A DNA stretch of 64,000 nucleotides from NCBI GenBank assembly GCA_018000995.1, contig JAGNIU010000015.1, positions 24,389 to 88,388 of the forward strand. The letters are read 5' to 3'. The position numbers and the translations under genes are program-made. Under the pieces are notes generated by a model. That model did no database searches. It saw only the letters and a program-made list of their open reading frames with translations, and was not told the origin of the DNA. This DNA comes from Bacteroidia bacterium. GTDB taxonomy: Bacteria; Bacteroidota; Bacteroidia; B-17B0; Aurantibacillaceae. Positions 33,342 to 40,698 of the stretch are shown here, piece by piece; the stretch's first letter is position 1; every line of letters begins with the position of its first letter.

Positions 33342-33374
33342 AAAAAGCCTTCCGATTAAATTGGAGGGCTTTTT
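33342..33374 (+). terminator. Terminator of the helicase gene
   Basis: AAAAAGCCTTCC pairs with GGAGGGCTTTTT (one G-T pair), 9-base loop, T-run after. Confidence 0.85.
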
Positions 33375-33431
33375 TTATATCCTCTTTTAACGTAAGTCAG
33401 CGTGAGTTTTATAAAGAGTAAATTCATTTTA

Positions 33432-33600
33432 GAAACGTGTGTCATGGTGAGCTTGCCGAACCATAAAGAAGGACACTCCCTAACACAACCCCTGAGCTTG
33501 ACGAAGGGGTTCACCAGCGCTTCGTCAAGCTCAGCGCCTACTATTCTTTTTCAGCATTTGTCGTGGTTCGTCAAGCTCACCATGACTCTGTCTGCTGAAA
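33432..33600. repeat. Four-hairpin repeat cassette, upstream direct copy
   Basis: Starts GAAACGTGTGTCATGGTGAG. Hairpins: ATGGT/ACCAT (33444-33464, GAGCTTGCCGA); AACCCCT/AGGGGTT (33487-33511, GAGCTTGACGA); GCGCT/AGCGC (33517-33537, TCGTCAAGCTC); TCGTGGT/ACCATGA (33561-33585, TCGTCAAGCTC; one G-T pair). Ends ACTCTGTCTGCTGAAA. The same order, spacing and outer ends recur at 34093-34257 in direct orientation. No real gene; the 33402-33644 frame is repeat-encoded. Confidence 0.9.
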
Positions 33601-33687
33601 AATTTTTTTTTAAAATGCTACAAATTGTAGCAAGGATTTTATAATACTACAATTAATTTTGAGTGAATGAATTTTCGAAGACGGGAG

Positions 33688-33769
33688 TCATGGCTATAGT
33701 TCGGTAAACTCACCACGAACCATGAAGGAGTTAATTAATAACCTAGCCCCTGAGCTTGACGAAGGGGCT
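33688..33769. repeat. Degenerate and intact constant-core hairpins just before the nuclease gene
   Basis: 33688-33725: outer stem TCATGG/CCATGA with a decayed core (TTCGGTAAACTCACC). 33745-33769: perfect AGCCCCT/AGGGGCT stem around GAGCTTGACGA. The second ends 15 bases before the nuclease ATG. Confidence 0.8.
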
Positions 33770-33784
33770 TAAACCCAACTTAGA

Positions 33785-34078
33785 ATGAAAGTTTATATTT
33801 TAAAATGTTCAGATGATTCCTATTACACCGGAGTTACAAGCGACCTCGAGAAAAGATTGAAACAACATGAAGATGGAGTTTTTTGGTACTGCTACACTTT
33901 TGATAGACGCCCAGTACAGTTAATGTTTAGCCGAGAATTCGATGATAACATGGAAGCAATCTCTTTTGAAAAAAGAGTTAAAGGTTGGTCCAGAGCAAAG
34001 AAGGAAGCGTTGTTGAATGGAGATATTGCCAAACTAAAAGAATTGTCCCGCAGCAAAAGCAACGCTTCGTCATCCTAA
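33785..34078 (+). CDS. GIY-YIG nuclease, COG2827/UPF0213 type
   Basis: A 97-residue single-domain GIY-YIG protein: MKVYILKCSDDSYYTGVTSD carries the two-strand motif (Tyr4-Ile-Leu and Tyr14-Thr-Gly), Arg24 in LEKRLKQH, YTFDRRPVQLMF, and the metal-binding Glu62 in SFEKRVKGWSRAKKEAL. Catalytic residues appear intact. The family was long of unknown role; as I recall, relatives in Neisseria were reported to cut single-stranded DNA at repeats near their own gene. Here ten hairpins surround the gene. The final codons (encoding NASSS) run through CGCTTCGTCA at 34063-34072, a fragment of the repeat core. No own promoter is evident. Confidence 0.85.
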   Translation: MKVYILKCSDDSYYTGVTSDLEKRLKQHEDGVFWYCYTFDRRPVQLMFSREFDDNMEAISFEKRVKGWSRAKKEALLNGDIAKLKELSRSKSNASSS

Positions 34079-34092
34079 AGGAATAATTCTTG

Positions 34093-34257
34093 GAAACGTG
34101 TGTCATGGTGAGCTTGCCGAACCATCAATGAGATTCCAATCCAATTACCCCTGAGCTTGACGAAGGGGCTTACCAGCGCTTCGTCAAGCTCAGCGCCAAT
34201 TCCTTTTCAGTATTTGTCGTGGTTCGGCAAGCTCACCATGACTCTATCCGCTGAAAG
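34093..34257. repeat. Four-hairpin repeat cassette, downstream direct copy
   Basis: Starts GAAACGTGTGTCATGGTGAG as in the upstream copy. Hairpins: ATGGT/ACCAT (34105-34125); CCCCT/AGGGG (34148-34168); GCGCT/AGCGC (34176-34196); TCGTGGT/ACCATGA (34217-34241). Ends ACTCTATCCGCTGAAAG. The two cassettes flank the nuclease gene like the ends of a composite unit. Beyond the cassette, 34258-34341 is AT-rich with nothing I can identify. Confidence 0.9.
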
Positions 34258-34341
34258 TATTCCCGCAAATGCATTTTTTGCTTTTTTAACATAACTAACT
34301 GAGGTTTAAGTCCATAAAATCACATTAAATCCTATTTTTAC

Positions 34342-34374
34342 TGTAACATTTCCTTAAACCAGAGCGTCTTATTA
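34342..34374 (+). promoter_or_regulatory. ECF-type promoter of the sigma factor gene
   Basis: TGTAAC (34342-34347), 17 bases, then CGTCTTATTA (34365-34374), 8 bases before the ATG. The same two boxes with the same spacing lie at 35928-35960, so the sigma factor probably transcribes its own operon. Confidence 0.7.
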
Positions 34375-34381
34375 CTAATAA

Positions 34382-34867
34382 ATGACCGTAGCCGACTATA
34401 ATAATTGTGTTGACCAGCATAGTGATGGTTTATACCGTTTTATATTAAAGCATATACGTGATACGGATATTGCGCGTGATATAGTTCAGGATACATTTGA
34501 AAAAATGTGGCGTAAGGTTGAAGATATTGACGCAGCAAAATCGAAATCATATTTATTTACTGCGGGCTATCACACCTTAATTGATTACACACGCAAAGCA
34601 AAAAAACAGGGCAGCTTTAATGAAGTGGATGAATATAAATTAGGTCACGAAAAACAATACAGCGACTTAAAAGAAATTCTAAACACTGCATTAGGTAAAT
34701 TACCGGAGATTCAAAAAACAGTTATTCTGTTACGCGATTACGAAGGTTATGATTATGCAGAGATTGGTGAGATTACCAATTTAACAGAGAGTCAGGTAAA
34801 GGTTTATATTTTCAGAGCGAGAACATTTTTAAAGAATTATATAGGGAAGATGGAGGTTGTAATATAA
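34382..34867 (+). CDS. ECF RNA polymerase sigma factor
   Basis: A 161-residue extracytoplasmic-function sigma-70 factor. Region 2 covers residues 10-75 (YRFILKHIRDTDIARDIVQDTFEKMWRKVEDI, SKSYLFTAGYHTLIDYTRK) and region 4 residues 95-155 (LNTALGKLPEIQKTVILLRDYEGYDYAEIGEITNLTESQVKVYIFRARTFLKNYI), with the helix-turn-helix at the end. Expected to bind core polymerase and read the TGTAAC-N17-CGTCTTATTA promoter found before itself and before the gene at 35998. Its stop overlaps the next start by one base. Confidence 0.92.
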   Translation: MTVADYNNCVDQHSDGLYRFILKHIRDTDIARDIVQDTFEKMWRKVEDIDAAKSKSYLFTAGYHTLIDYTRKAKKQGSFNEVDEYKLGHEKQYSDLKEILNTALGKLPEIQKTVILLRDYEGYDYAEIGEITNLTESQVKVYIFRARTFLKNYIGKMEVVI

Positions 34868-35910
34868 TGGCAAACAAAATTAACATAGAAAATTACGAAG
34901 CGTTTTTGCTCGATTATATGGAAGGAAATCTTTCTACAGAAGATTTTGTGTCGTTACAGATGTTTGCCGCACAACATCCTCATTTAAATATTGATTTGAA
35001 TGATTTGGAATTAGTAGAATTAGAAACCGAAAAAATTCATTTCAACCAAAAAGAAAATTTAAAGAAGCCTTTAGTTAGTGAAGAGCAGTTTGTTGCTTAT
35101 ATAGAAAATGAATTAAGCACAAAAGAAAAACAAAATCTTGAAGCAATTTGTATATCTAATGATGCCTTAGCTAAAGAATTAAGATTATATAAGAGTACCA
35201 TTGTAAGTGCAGATGCAAATATTGTATTTGAGAAAAAGAATTCATTAAAGAAACAAGAAACAAAAGTACTTTGGTTATTCTCTCGCGAAGTATTAGCAGC
35301 TGCAGCTTCATTAATACTAATTGCAGGATTATGGTTCATGTTCAAGACTTTCACTCCACTTGGTACTGAAACTTTAAATTCTGAAAAAATAAAAGGAAAT
35401 TCTACTATTAAAACATTTGCTATCCGAAGCAACGGCTCTACTCCATCTTATACAGTTGAAAAAGCAAATGATTCTTTTGCAAATACAAACCAAGTTGCTT
35501 ATTCGAATACAAAAATTAATAAAGAGAATAAAGTAGAAGAACCGAAAGAAATCAAAACTCTTATAGCAACTAATACTAAAGAGAATATACCAAACACTCC
35601 AAAAGAAATTATTACAGATATTAAACCTGATAACATAACGAATAATACTACAACCAAATTCGCCACAACTACTGTTAGTAATACTCAATCCTATATTATA
35701 ACTGAAAAAGCTTTTGATGAAGATGAAAAAGTTTTAGCATCAAACGAGAAAAAAGGATTCTGGAATAAAGCCATGAATGCTCTTAACAGCTTAAATAAAT
35801 TAGGCGTTAAAAAAGCAAAAGGTACTGAAACTGTTGAGTCTAATAACGAACAGTACGTTTTAACTATGGGTAATTTTAAAGTGGAGAATCATAAATATAA
35901 TGCCGAATAA
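34867..35910 (+). CDS. Putative anti-sigma factor, single-pass membrane protein
   Basis: A 347-residue protein fused in expression to the ECF sigma gene (TAATG overlap). The N-terminus (INIENYEAFLLDYMEGNLSTEDFVSLQMFAAQHPHL, then EEQFVAYIENELSTKEKQNLEAICISN) has the two-helix layout of Bacteroidota anti-sigma factors without a zinc site; a transmembrane helix follows near residue 145 (EVLAAAASLILIAGLWFMF). The periplasmic tail is a low-complexity Asn/Thr/Lys-rich segment ending in a short ordered part. Likely holds the sigma factor at the membrane until an envelope signal arrives. The call rests on gene context and topology. Confidence 0.7.
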   Translation: MANKINIENYEAFLLDYMEGNLSTEDFVSLQMFAAQHPHLNIDLNDLELVELETEKIHFNQKENLKKPLVSEEQFVAYIENELSTKEKQNLEAICISNDALAKELRLYKSTIVSADANIVFEKKNSLKKQETKVLWLFSREVLAAAASLILIAGLWFMFKTFTPLGTETLNSEKIKGNSTIKTFAIRSNGSTPSYTVEKANDSFANTNQVAYSNTKINKENKVEEPKEIKTLIATNTKENIPNTPKEIITDIKPDNITNNTTTKFATTTVSNTQSYIITEKAFDEDEKVLASNEKKGFWNKAMNALNSLNKLGVKKAKGTETVESNNEQYVLTMGNFKVENHKYNAE

Positions 35911-35927
35911 AAATATTTCTAGTTAAC

Positions 35928-35960
35928 TGTAACTTTTTAAAACTTGAGCTCGTCTTATTA
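35928..35960 (+). promoter_or_regulatory. ECF-type promoter of the GIN-domain gene
   Basis: TGTAAC (35928-35933), 17-base spacer, CGTCTTATTA (35951-35960), the same boxes and spacing as the sigma factor promoter. Confidence 0.7.
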
Positions 35961-35997
35961 CAAAACGGCCGAACTCAAACAATAAAAACAAAATATT

Positions 35998-37446
35998 ATG
36001 AAAACGAAAAACATACTTTTAACCGCAGCTTTAGGTCTTGCATTTCTTACGCAAGCTCAAACAACACCTAACCTCGATCTAAGCACTTATACAAAAATTG
36101 ACGCTTCAGGTGCACCAACTGTTATCTATAAAAATTCAGACTCTTTAAGTTTGTCGATTACCGGTAAAACAGAAGATGCAGCTAATATTGAAACCAGAAT
36201 TGTTGACGGGACTTTATTTATCAAATCGAAAGGGAATATTAAAAGTCCTGTTACTGTTAGAATTAATGGTAATAAATTAAACTCAGTTGCCACTTCAGGT
36301 GCCACCAACTTCTCTATCAACAATAAATTAAATGTTGATTCATTTATGTTGGAATCTTCAGGGGCAAGTTATTTTAATGCTGTTGATTTGAATGCTAAAA
36401 AAGTGAAGGCAACTATTAGCGGGGCCTCTAACGTAACGTTAGCCGGAACAAGCGAAAATTTAGCTGCTGATGTAAGTGGCGCTTCAACTCTTAAAGCCTA
36501 TAAATTAATTTCAAGCACTACTCAGGTAACTTCTTCAGGCGCATCTACCGCAAAAGTATTTGCATCACAAAAATTAGTAGCGAACGCAACCGGAGCGAGT
36601 ACAGTGAAATTTAAAGGTGATCCGAAAGAAGTTTCAGCTGAAGGTTCAACATCTTCTCAAATTATTAAAATTGCAGCGGATGATTCTCAAAGCAAAGCTT
36701 TAGGTAAAGATTCAACCAGCACCAGTTTTAATTGGGGACATAAAAAAATTATCATTGCGGATGATGATCACAAATCTGACAGCTTATATCGTGCCCGTGA
36801 ACGTAATGACGAGTTTCGTCACTGGAATGGGTTCTTTATGGGTGTAACGGGTTATTCTGACAGAGCACAAAATTTCTACATCAATAAACCATACGATTAT
36901 ATGGAATTGGATTATACACGCTCTTTCAACTGGCAAATTAATATCTGGCAACAAAACATTCACTTAATAAAGAATTACTTGAATTTAAGTACAGGATTAG
37001 GTTTCGATTTTAACCGCTACCAATTTGCTAACAAAGTAAAATTAAATGCAGACAGCGCTTTTACTTGGGGTAATGTAGATTCAACAGGAACTTTCTCTTA
37101 TAAGAAAAACAGATTGACTTCTTATTATGTAACTGTTCCGTTATTACTTGAAGTGAATACAAACAAGAATCCGCACAAATCATTTCACTTAGCCGTTGGA
37201 GTTATAGGTAAGTATTTATTAGGAGCTCGTACTAAACAAATCGTTGAGAAAAATGGTGATACCTACAAACAAATACGTAACGATGGCTACAACTTAAATC
37301 CATTCCAATTGAATGCTTATGCAAGTGTTGGTTATGGTGATGTTACTCTATTTGCACAATATGGTATTGGTGAATTGTTTCAAACCGGTAAAGGTCCAGG
37401 ACTACAAGCTTTCAGTGCCGGAATAAGATTAGCCAACTGGAATTAG
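35998..37446 (+). CDS. GIN-domain (DUF2807) protein fused to an outer-membrane beta-barrel
   Basis: A 482-residue exported protein. After the signal peptide (MKTKNILLTAALGLAFLTQAQ), residues 25-235 are a DUF2807/GIN head: short repeated beta-solenoid turns (VTVRINGNKLNSVATSGATNFSI, ATISGASNVTLAGTSENLAADVSGASTL). A polar linker leads to a C-terminal region of about 210 residues with barrel-type strands (YLNLSTGLGFDFNRYQF, SYYVTVPLLLEVN, FHLAVGVIGKYLLGA, LNAYASVGYGDVTLFAQYGIGELF). Likely outer-membrane protein with an exposed or periplasmic adhesin-like head. It belongs to the ECF sigma regulon by promoter. Closed by a terminator. Confidence 0.75.
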   Translation: MKTKNILLTAALGLAFLTQAQTTPNLDLSTYTKIDASGAPTVIYKNSDSLSLSITGKTEDAANIETRIVDGTLFIKSKGNIKSPVTVRINGNKLNSVATSGATNFSINNKLNVDSFMLESSGASYFNAVDLNAKKVKATISGASNVTLAGTSENLAADVSGASTLKAYKLISSTTQVTSSGASTAKVFASQKLVANATGASTVKFKGDPKEVSAEGSTSSQIIKIAADDSQSKALGKDSTSTSFNWGHKKIIIADDDHKSDSLYRARERNDEFRHWNGFFMGVTGYSDRAQNFYINKPYDYMELDYTRSFNWQINIWQQNIHLIKNYLNLSTGLGFDFNRYQFANKVKLNADSAFTWGNVDSTGTFSYKKNRLTSYYVTVPLLLEVNTNKNPHKSFHLAVGVIGKYLLGARTKQIVEKNGDTYKQIRNDGYNLNPFQLNAYASVGYGDVTLFAQYGIGELFQTGKGPGLQAFSAGIRLANWN

Positions 37447-37468
37447 TTTTGATTTAACGTTTTTATGT

Positions 37469-37499
37469 AAAACCCTCTTGATTAAGTTCAGAGGGTTTT
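37469..37499 (+). terminator. Terminator of the GIN-domain gene
   Basis: AAAACCCTCT pairs perfectly with AGAGGGTTTT, followed by TTTATA. A promoter box starts one base later. Confidence 0.85.
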
Positions 37500-37500
37500 T

Positions 37501-37508
37501 TATATTTG
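37501..37508 (+). promoter_or_regulatory. -7 promoter box of the DUF4846 gene
   Basis: TATATTTG, perfect consensus, 4 bases before the ATG at 37513: nearly leaderless. Confidence 0.6.
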
Positions 37509-37512
37509 GTTA

Positions 37513-38331
37513 ATGCCTAAAGTTCTGCCGATACTATTTCTAACGTTGTTTCTAAGTTGTCAATCACAACCCACAAGTAAATTTATTAATGCAGAAGGCA
37601 AAACCATTCAGGAACGTTTTAATACACCGGAAGGGTTTATTCGCGAAGACGACAATACAACATCTTACGATGATTTCTTAAGAGGCTTTTCACTTAAACC
37701 GAATGGAGCGAAAGTTTATACCAATTCAGGAAATTTAAAACAACCCGACAATGTTTACGAGGCTGTTTTAGATATTGACATTGGGACAAAAGATTTACAA
37801 CAATGTGCCGATGCCGTTATGCGTCTACGTGCTGAATATTTGTTTGCTAATAAACTCTATGATAAGATTCATTTCAATTTCACCAATGGTAAAAAAGCTG
37901 AGTTTATAAAATATGCAGAAGGCTTTCGTTTCAATTTAAAAACAAATAGCTGGAACAAAACTGCCGCAAAAGATTACTCCAAAAATAGTTTCAGGGCTTA
38001 TATGGATTTGGTTTTCAATTACGCAGGGTCTCTGTCTTTAAGTCGTGAATTAAAAACTGTAGATATAAAAGATATTAAAGTTGGCGATGTGTTTATTAAA
38101 GGGGGTTCACCAGGGCATGCAGTTACTGTTGTTGATGTTGCGATTAATCCGAAAACAAAAGAAAAACTATTTATGATTGCCCAAAGCTATATGCCGGCAC
38201 AAAACATTCATATTCTTAAGAATTTCAATTCTGTAAATATGAGTCCTTGGTACTCTGTAAATTTTGGTGAATATTTAAAAACACCTGAATGGACTTTTGA
38301 CAAAGGACAATTAATGAGGTTTAAGGATTAG
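37513..38331 (+). CDS. DUF4846 lipoprotein
   Basis: A 272-residue lipoprotein (signal PILFLTLFLSC, then QSQPTS). The body matches the DUF4846 family: RFNTPEGFIRE, SLKPNGAKVYTNSG, QCADAVMRLRAEYLF, FRAYMDLVFNYAGSLSLSREL, GDVFIKGGSPGHAVTVVDVAI, FMIAQSYMPAQNIHILKNFN, SPWYSVNFGEYL. The G-SPGHAV block with a conserved His and the later S-Y-P block suggest a papain/NlpC-like enzyme fold, though no activity is established. Overlaps the convergent phosphatase gene by 4 bases. Confidence 0.85.
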   Translation: MPKVLPILFLTLFLSCQSQPTSKFINAEGKTIQERFNTPEGFIREDDNTTSYDDFLRGFSLKPNGAKVYTNSGNLKQPDNVYEAVLDIDIGTKDLQQCADAVMRLRAEYLFANKLYDKIHFNFTNGKKAEFIKYAEGFRFNLKTNSWNKTAAKDYSKNSFRAYMDLVFNYAGSLSLSRELKTVDIKDIKVGDVFIKGGSPGHAVTVVDVAINPKTKEKLFMIAQSYMPAQNIHILKNFNSVNMSPWYSVNFGEYLKTPEWTFDKGQLMRFKD

Positions 38332-39692
38332 ATTTTCACTCCAACAACACAAACATCATCTACTTGTTCGTTCTTGCCTTTCCATTTCACAAAAGAGTTG
38401 AGGATTATATTTTTCTGTTCAACTAATGATTTGTTATGATGACTCAACAACATTTGCTTTAAGTTAGAGGCTTTGAATTTTTTTCCCTTCTCTCCTCCAA
38501 ACTGATCCTGGTAACCATCGGTTGACAAATACAAGACATCATTCGTTTGTAATTTAGTTGTATGGGTTGTAAATGGGGTCGAATTAAAATATTGTCCAAT
38601 TGGTTGTTTATCCGGCTTAATTTCCATGAGTTCACCATTACGGATAAACCATAACGGATTATTAGCACCTGCCCATTTAAATTCTAATGTTTTTGTATTG
38701 AGAGCACATAAAGAAATATCCATTCCGTCTTTTACATCCTCATTACTCTTTCCGAATTCATGAACTATTATTTCGCGCGTTCTGTCTAAAATTTTTCCGG
38801 GCTCAGTTAAACCTTCTTCACGTACCGAGCGATTGAGGGCGTTATTACAAACCACACTTACCATAGCACCGGGAACTCCATGACCCGTACAATCTGCGGC
38901 TGCAAACAAAACAACATCATTCACGTGTTCTAACCAATAAAAATCGCCGGCAACAACATCTTTAGGAAGATATAAAATAAAAAAATCTTTCAGGTGTTTC
39001 TTAAGAATGGAATCAGGAGGCAAAATCGCCGTCTGAATTCGTTTCGCATACGTAATAGAATCTGTAATTTCTTTGTTTTTTATCTCAAGATTTTCTTTTT
39101 GCAAAATAATAATGCCTTCGTACTCTTTATTGATTCCCATAAAATAGAAACCCACCATAAAGGTTAAAATTAAAGCCAAAATAAAAAACAGAATTGAAAA
39201 TAAAGGTTTAACATCCTCTGAAATAGGAATCAGTGGCGGAATGATATCAAATAATTTTTCCTGAAGAAAAAACAAAGCAACCGCTATTAAAAACAGAATA
39301 ATACGCTCTGCTTTTGATTTAAACATGATAATTGCAATCAGAACGATAGGCATAAATACTACGTGATTATTAATGCCTCTTCCTACAATCAATCCCATAA
39401 CAACAATAAAGAGTGAGGTAAAAATATAGAGATAATAATGTCCTAACCTAAATAATCTGAAATGATGAAAAACCAAAGTAAACATAGCAATTGCTATCAT
39501 AATTAAAACAGCCGGAACCATCTTAAATCCATTAATTGCTATTTCGAAAGGAATATAAAACAGCATCACAATGAACATCACTATTAGCAAGCGATTCAAT
39601 AAAATTACTTCACGAAACAATAAAGCATCTTCACCTTCCCGTAAACCAATACGGGAAATTTTGTTCCAGAATACGCCACAAGTTTCTTTCAT
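38328..39692 (-). CDS. Membrane-bound SpoIIE/PP2C-type phosphatase
   Basis: A 454-residue signalling protein: six or so transmembrane helices in residues 28-195, then the coiled linker ITDSITYAKRIQTAILPP and a SpoIIE-type phosphatase domain with DVVAGDFYWLE, AAADCTGHGVPGAMVSVV (Mg-binding Asp), DGMDISLCALNTKTLEFKWAGANNPLWFI, LQTNDVLYLSTDGYQDQFGG and DDVCVVGVKI. Expected to dephosphorylate a Ser/Thr-phosphorylated partner such as an anti-sigma antagonist. It makes a useful comparison for the TPR gene at 23625-25046, which has the same linker without the domain. Confidence 0.9.
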   Translation of the reverse strand: MKETCGVFWNKISRIGLREGEDALLFREVILLNRLLIVMFIVMLFYIPFEIAINGFKMVPAVLIMIAIAMFTLVFHHFRLFRLGHYYLYIFTSLFIVVMGLIVGRGINNHVVFMPIVLIAIIMFKSKAERIILFLIAVALFFLQEKLFDIIPPLIPISEDVKPLFSILFFILALILTFMVGFYFMGINKEYEGIIILQKENLEIKNKEITDSITYAKRIQTAILPPDSILKKHLKDFFILYLPKDVVAGDFYWLEHVNDVVLFAAADCTGHGVPGAMVSVVCNNALNRSVREEGLTEPGKILDRTREIIVHEFGKSNEDVKDGMDISLCALNTKTLEFKWAGANNPLWFIRNGELMEIKPDKQPIGQYFNSTPFTTHTTKLQTNDVLYLSTDGYQDQFGGEKGKKFKASNLKQMLLSHHNKSLVEQKNIILNSFVKWKGKNEQVDDVCVVGVKI

Positions 39693-39708
39693 GCCTAATA
39701 CAGTATTA

Positions 39709-39716
39709 TAAATATA
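39709..39716 (-). promoter_or_regulatory. -7 promoter box of the phosphatase gene
   Basis: TATATTTA on the minus strand, one mismatch to consensus, 16 bases before the ATG. Confidence 0.4.
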
Positions 39717-39777
39717 ATAAAGAAAAAGTAATTAGCAATTAAACAGAATTAATAATGAAAATGTTGCTGACTCAGAT

Positions 39778-40698
39778 TTATCCTGTCCAATTTATCCCCT
39801 TTTTCAACAGGGAAAGTGTTTTCTCCTCTTCAGAACCGGGAGCAACTTTGAAGTTATATTCCCATGAGGCGTGTAATGGTAAGCTCACTAATATTGATTC
39901 GATACGGCCGTTTGATTCTAAACCGAATTTTGTTCCCTTATCGTACACCAAATTAAATTCTACATAGCGACCGCGACGTAATAATTGCCATTGCTTATGA
40001 GCTTCAGTGAATGATTTGTTTTTATTACGACTAATTAATTCTGTATAAATAGAAGCAAAAGCTGAACCAACATCTTGCCAAAATGCAAAGTTTTTTTCAA
40101 AACTCATTTCTGAATCTGAATTTAACCTATCGAAAAATATACCGCCAATGCCACGCGTTTCTTTTCTGTGTTCAATAAAGAAATAGTCATCAGCCCAAGT
40201 CTTAAACTTCGGATAATAACTTGGATGATGTTTATCGCACACTTTTTTTAATTCAGCATGAAAATATTTTGCATCTACCTCATTCACATAATGCGGTGTT
40301 AAATCAATTCCTCCTCCTAACCATTTCACACCATTACTCATTTCGAAATAACGGATGTTCATGTGAATAATAGGAACCATTGGATTTTGCGGATGTAATA
40401 CAATGGATACACCTGTTGCATAAAAAGTAGACTTTGAATTCGCACCCTCCGTAACGGAATGCGATTTTTCTTTCAATAAAAACTCAGGTGTTGCACCACT
40501 GACAGCTGAATACATTACACCACCTTTTTCAAGAACGGCTCCGTTTTTAATAACGCGGGACCGTCCGCCTCCACCCTCTTCTCTTGTCCAATTCTCTTCT
40601 AAAAATTTGGATTTTCCGTCAGCATTTTCTAAAGCAGAACAAATACTATCCTGCAATTTCTTTAACCATTCTGAAATATTTTCTTTGGTTATTTCCAC
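39778..40698 (-). CDS. hemF: Oxygen-dependent coproporphyrinogen III oxidase
   Basis: A 306-residue enzyme converting coproporphyrinogen III to protoporphyrinogen IX with O2 in haem synthesis, as a cytoplasmic dimer. Signatures: NWTREEGGGGRSRVIKNGAVLEKGGV, HPQNPMVPIIHMNIRYFE, WLGGGIDLTPHYV, the IGGIFFDRL block, and RRGRYVEFNLVYDKGTKFGLESNGRIESILVSLPLHASWEY. Length equals that of E. coli HemF. The start overlaps the upstream LysM gene by 10 bases, so it is translated from the same transcript. Confidence 0.97.
   Translation of the reverse strand: MEITKENISEWLKKLQDSICSALENADGKSKFLEENWTREEGGGGRSRVIKNGAVLEKGGVMYSAVSGATPEFLLKEKSHSVTEGANSKSTFYATGVSIVLHPQNPMVPIIHMNIRYFEMSNGVKWLGGGIDLTPHYVNEVDAKYFHAELKKVCDKHHPSYYPKFKTWADDYFFIEHRKETRGIGGIFFDRLNSDSEMSFEKNFAFWQDVGSAFASIYTELISRNKNKSFTEAHKQWQLLRRGRYVEFNLVYDKGTKFGLESNGRIESILVSLPLHASWEYNFKVAPGSEEEKTLSLLKKGINWTG

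Noticed and set aside
33402..33644. Open frame on the + strand (80 codons) before the GIY-YIG gene
   Set aside because: Runs through four repeat hairpins; its peptide is repeat-encoded.
33432..34257. CRISPR-like array
   Set aside because: Repeats are hairpins of differing stems in both orientations, with irregular spacing and no unique spacers of constant length; no cas genes nearby.
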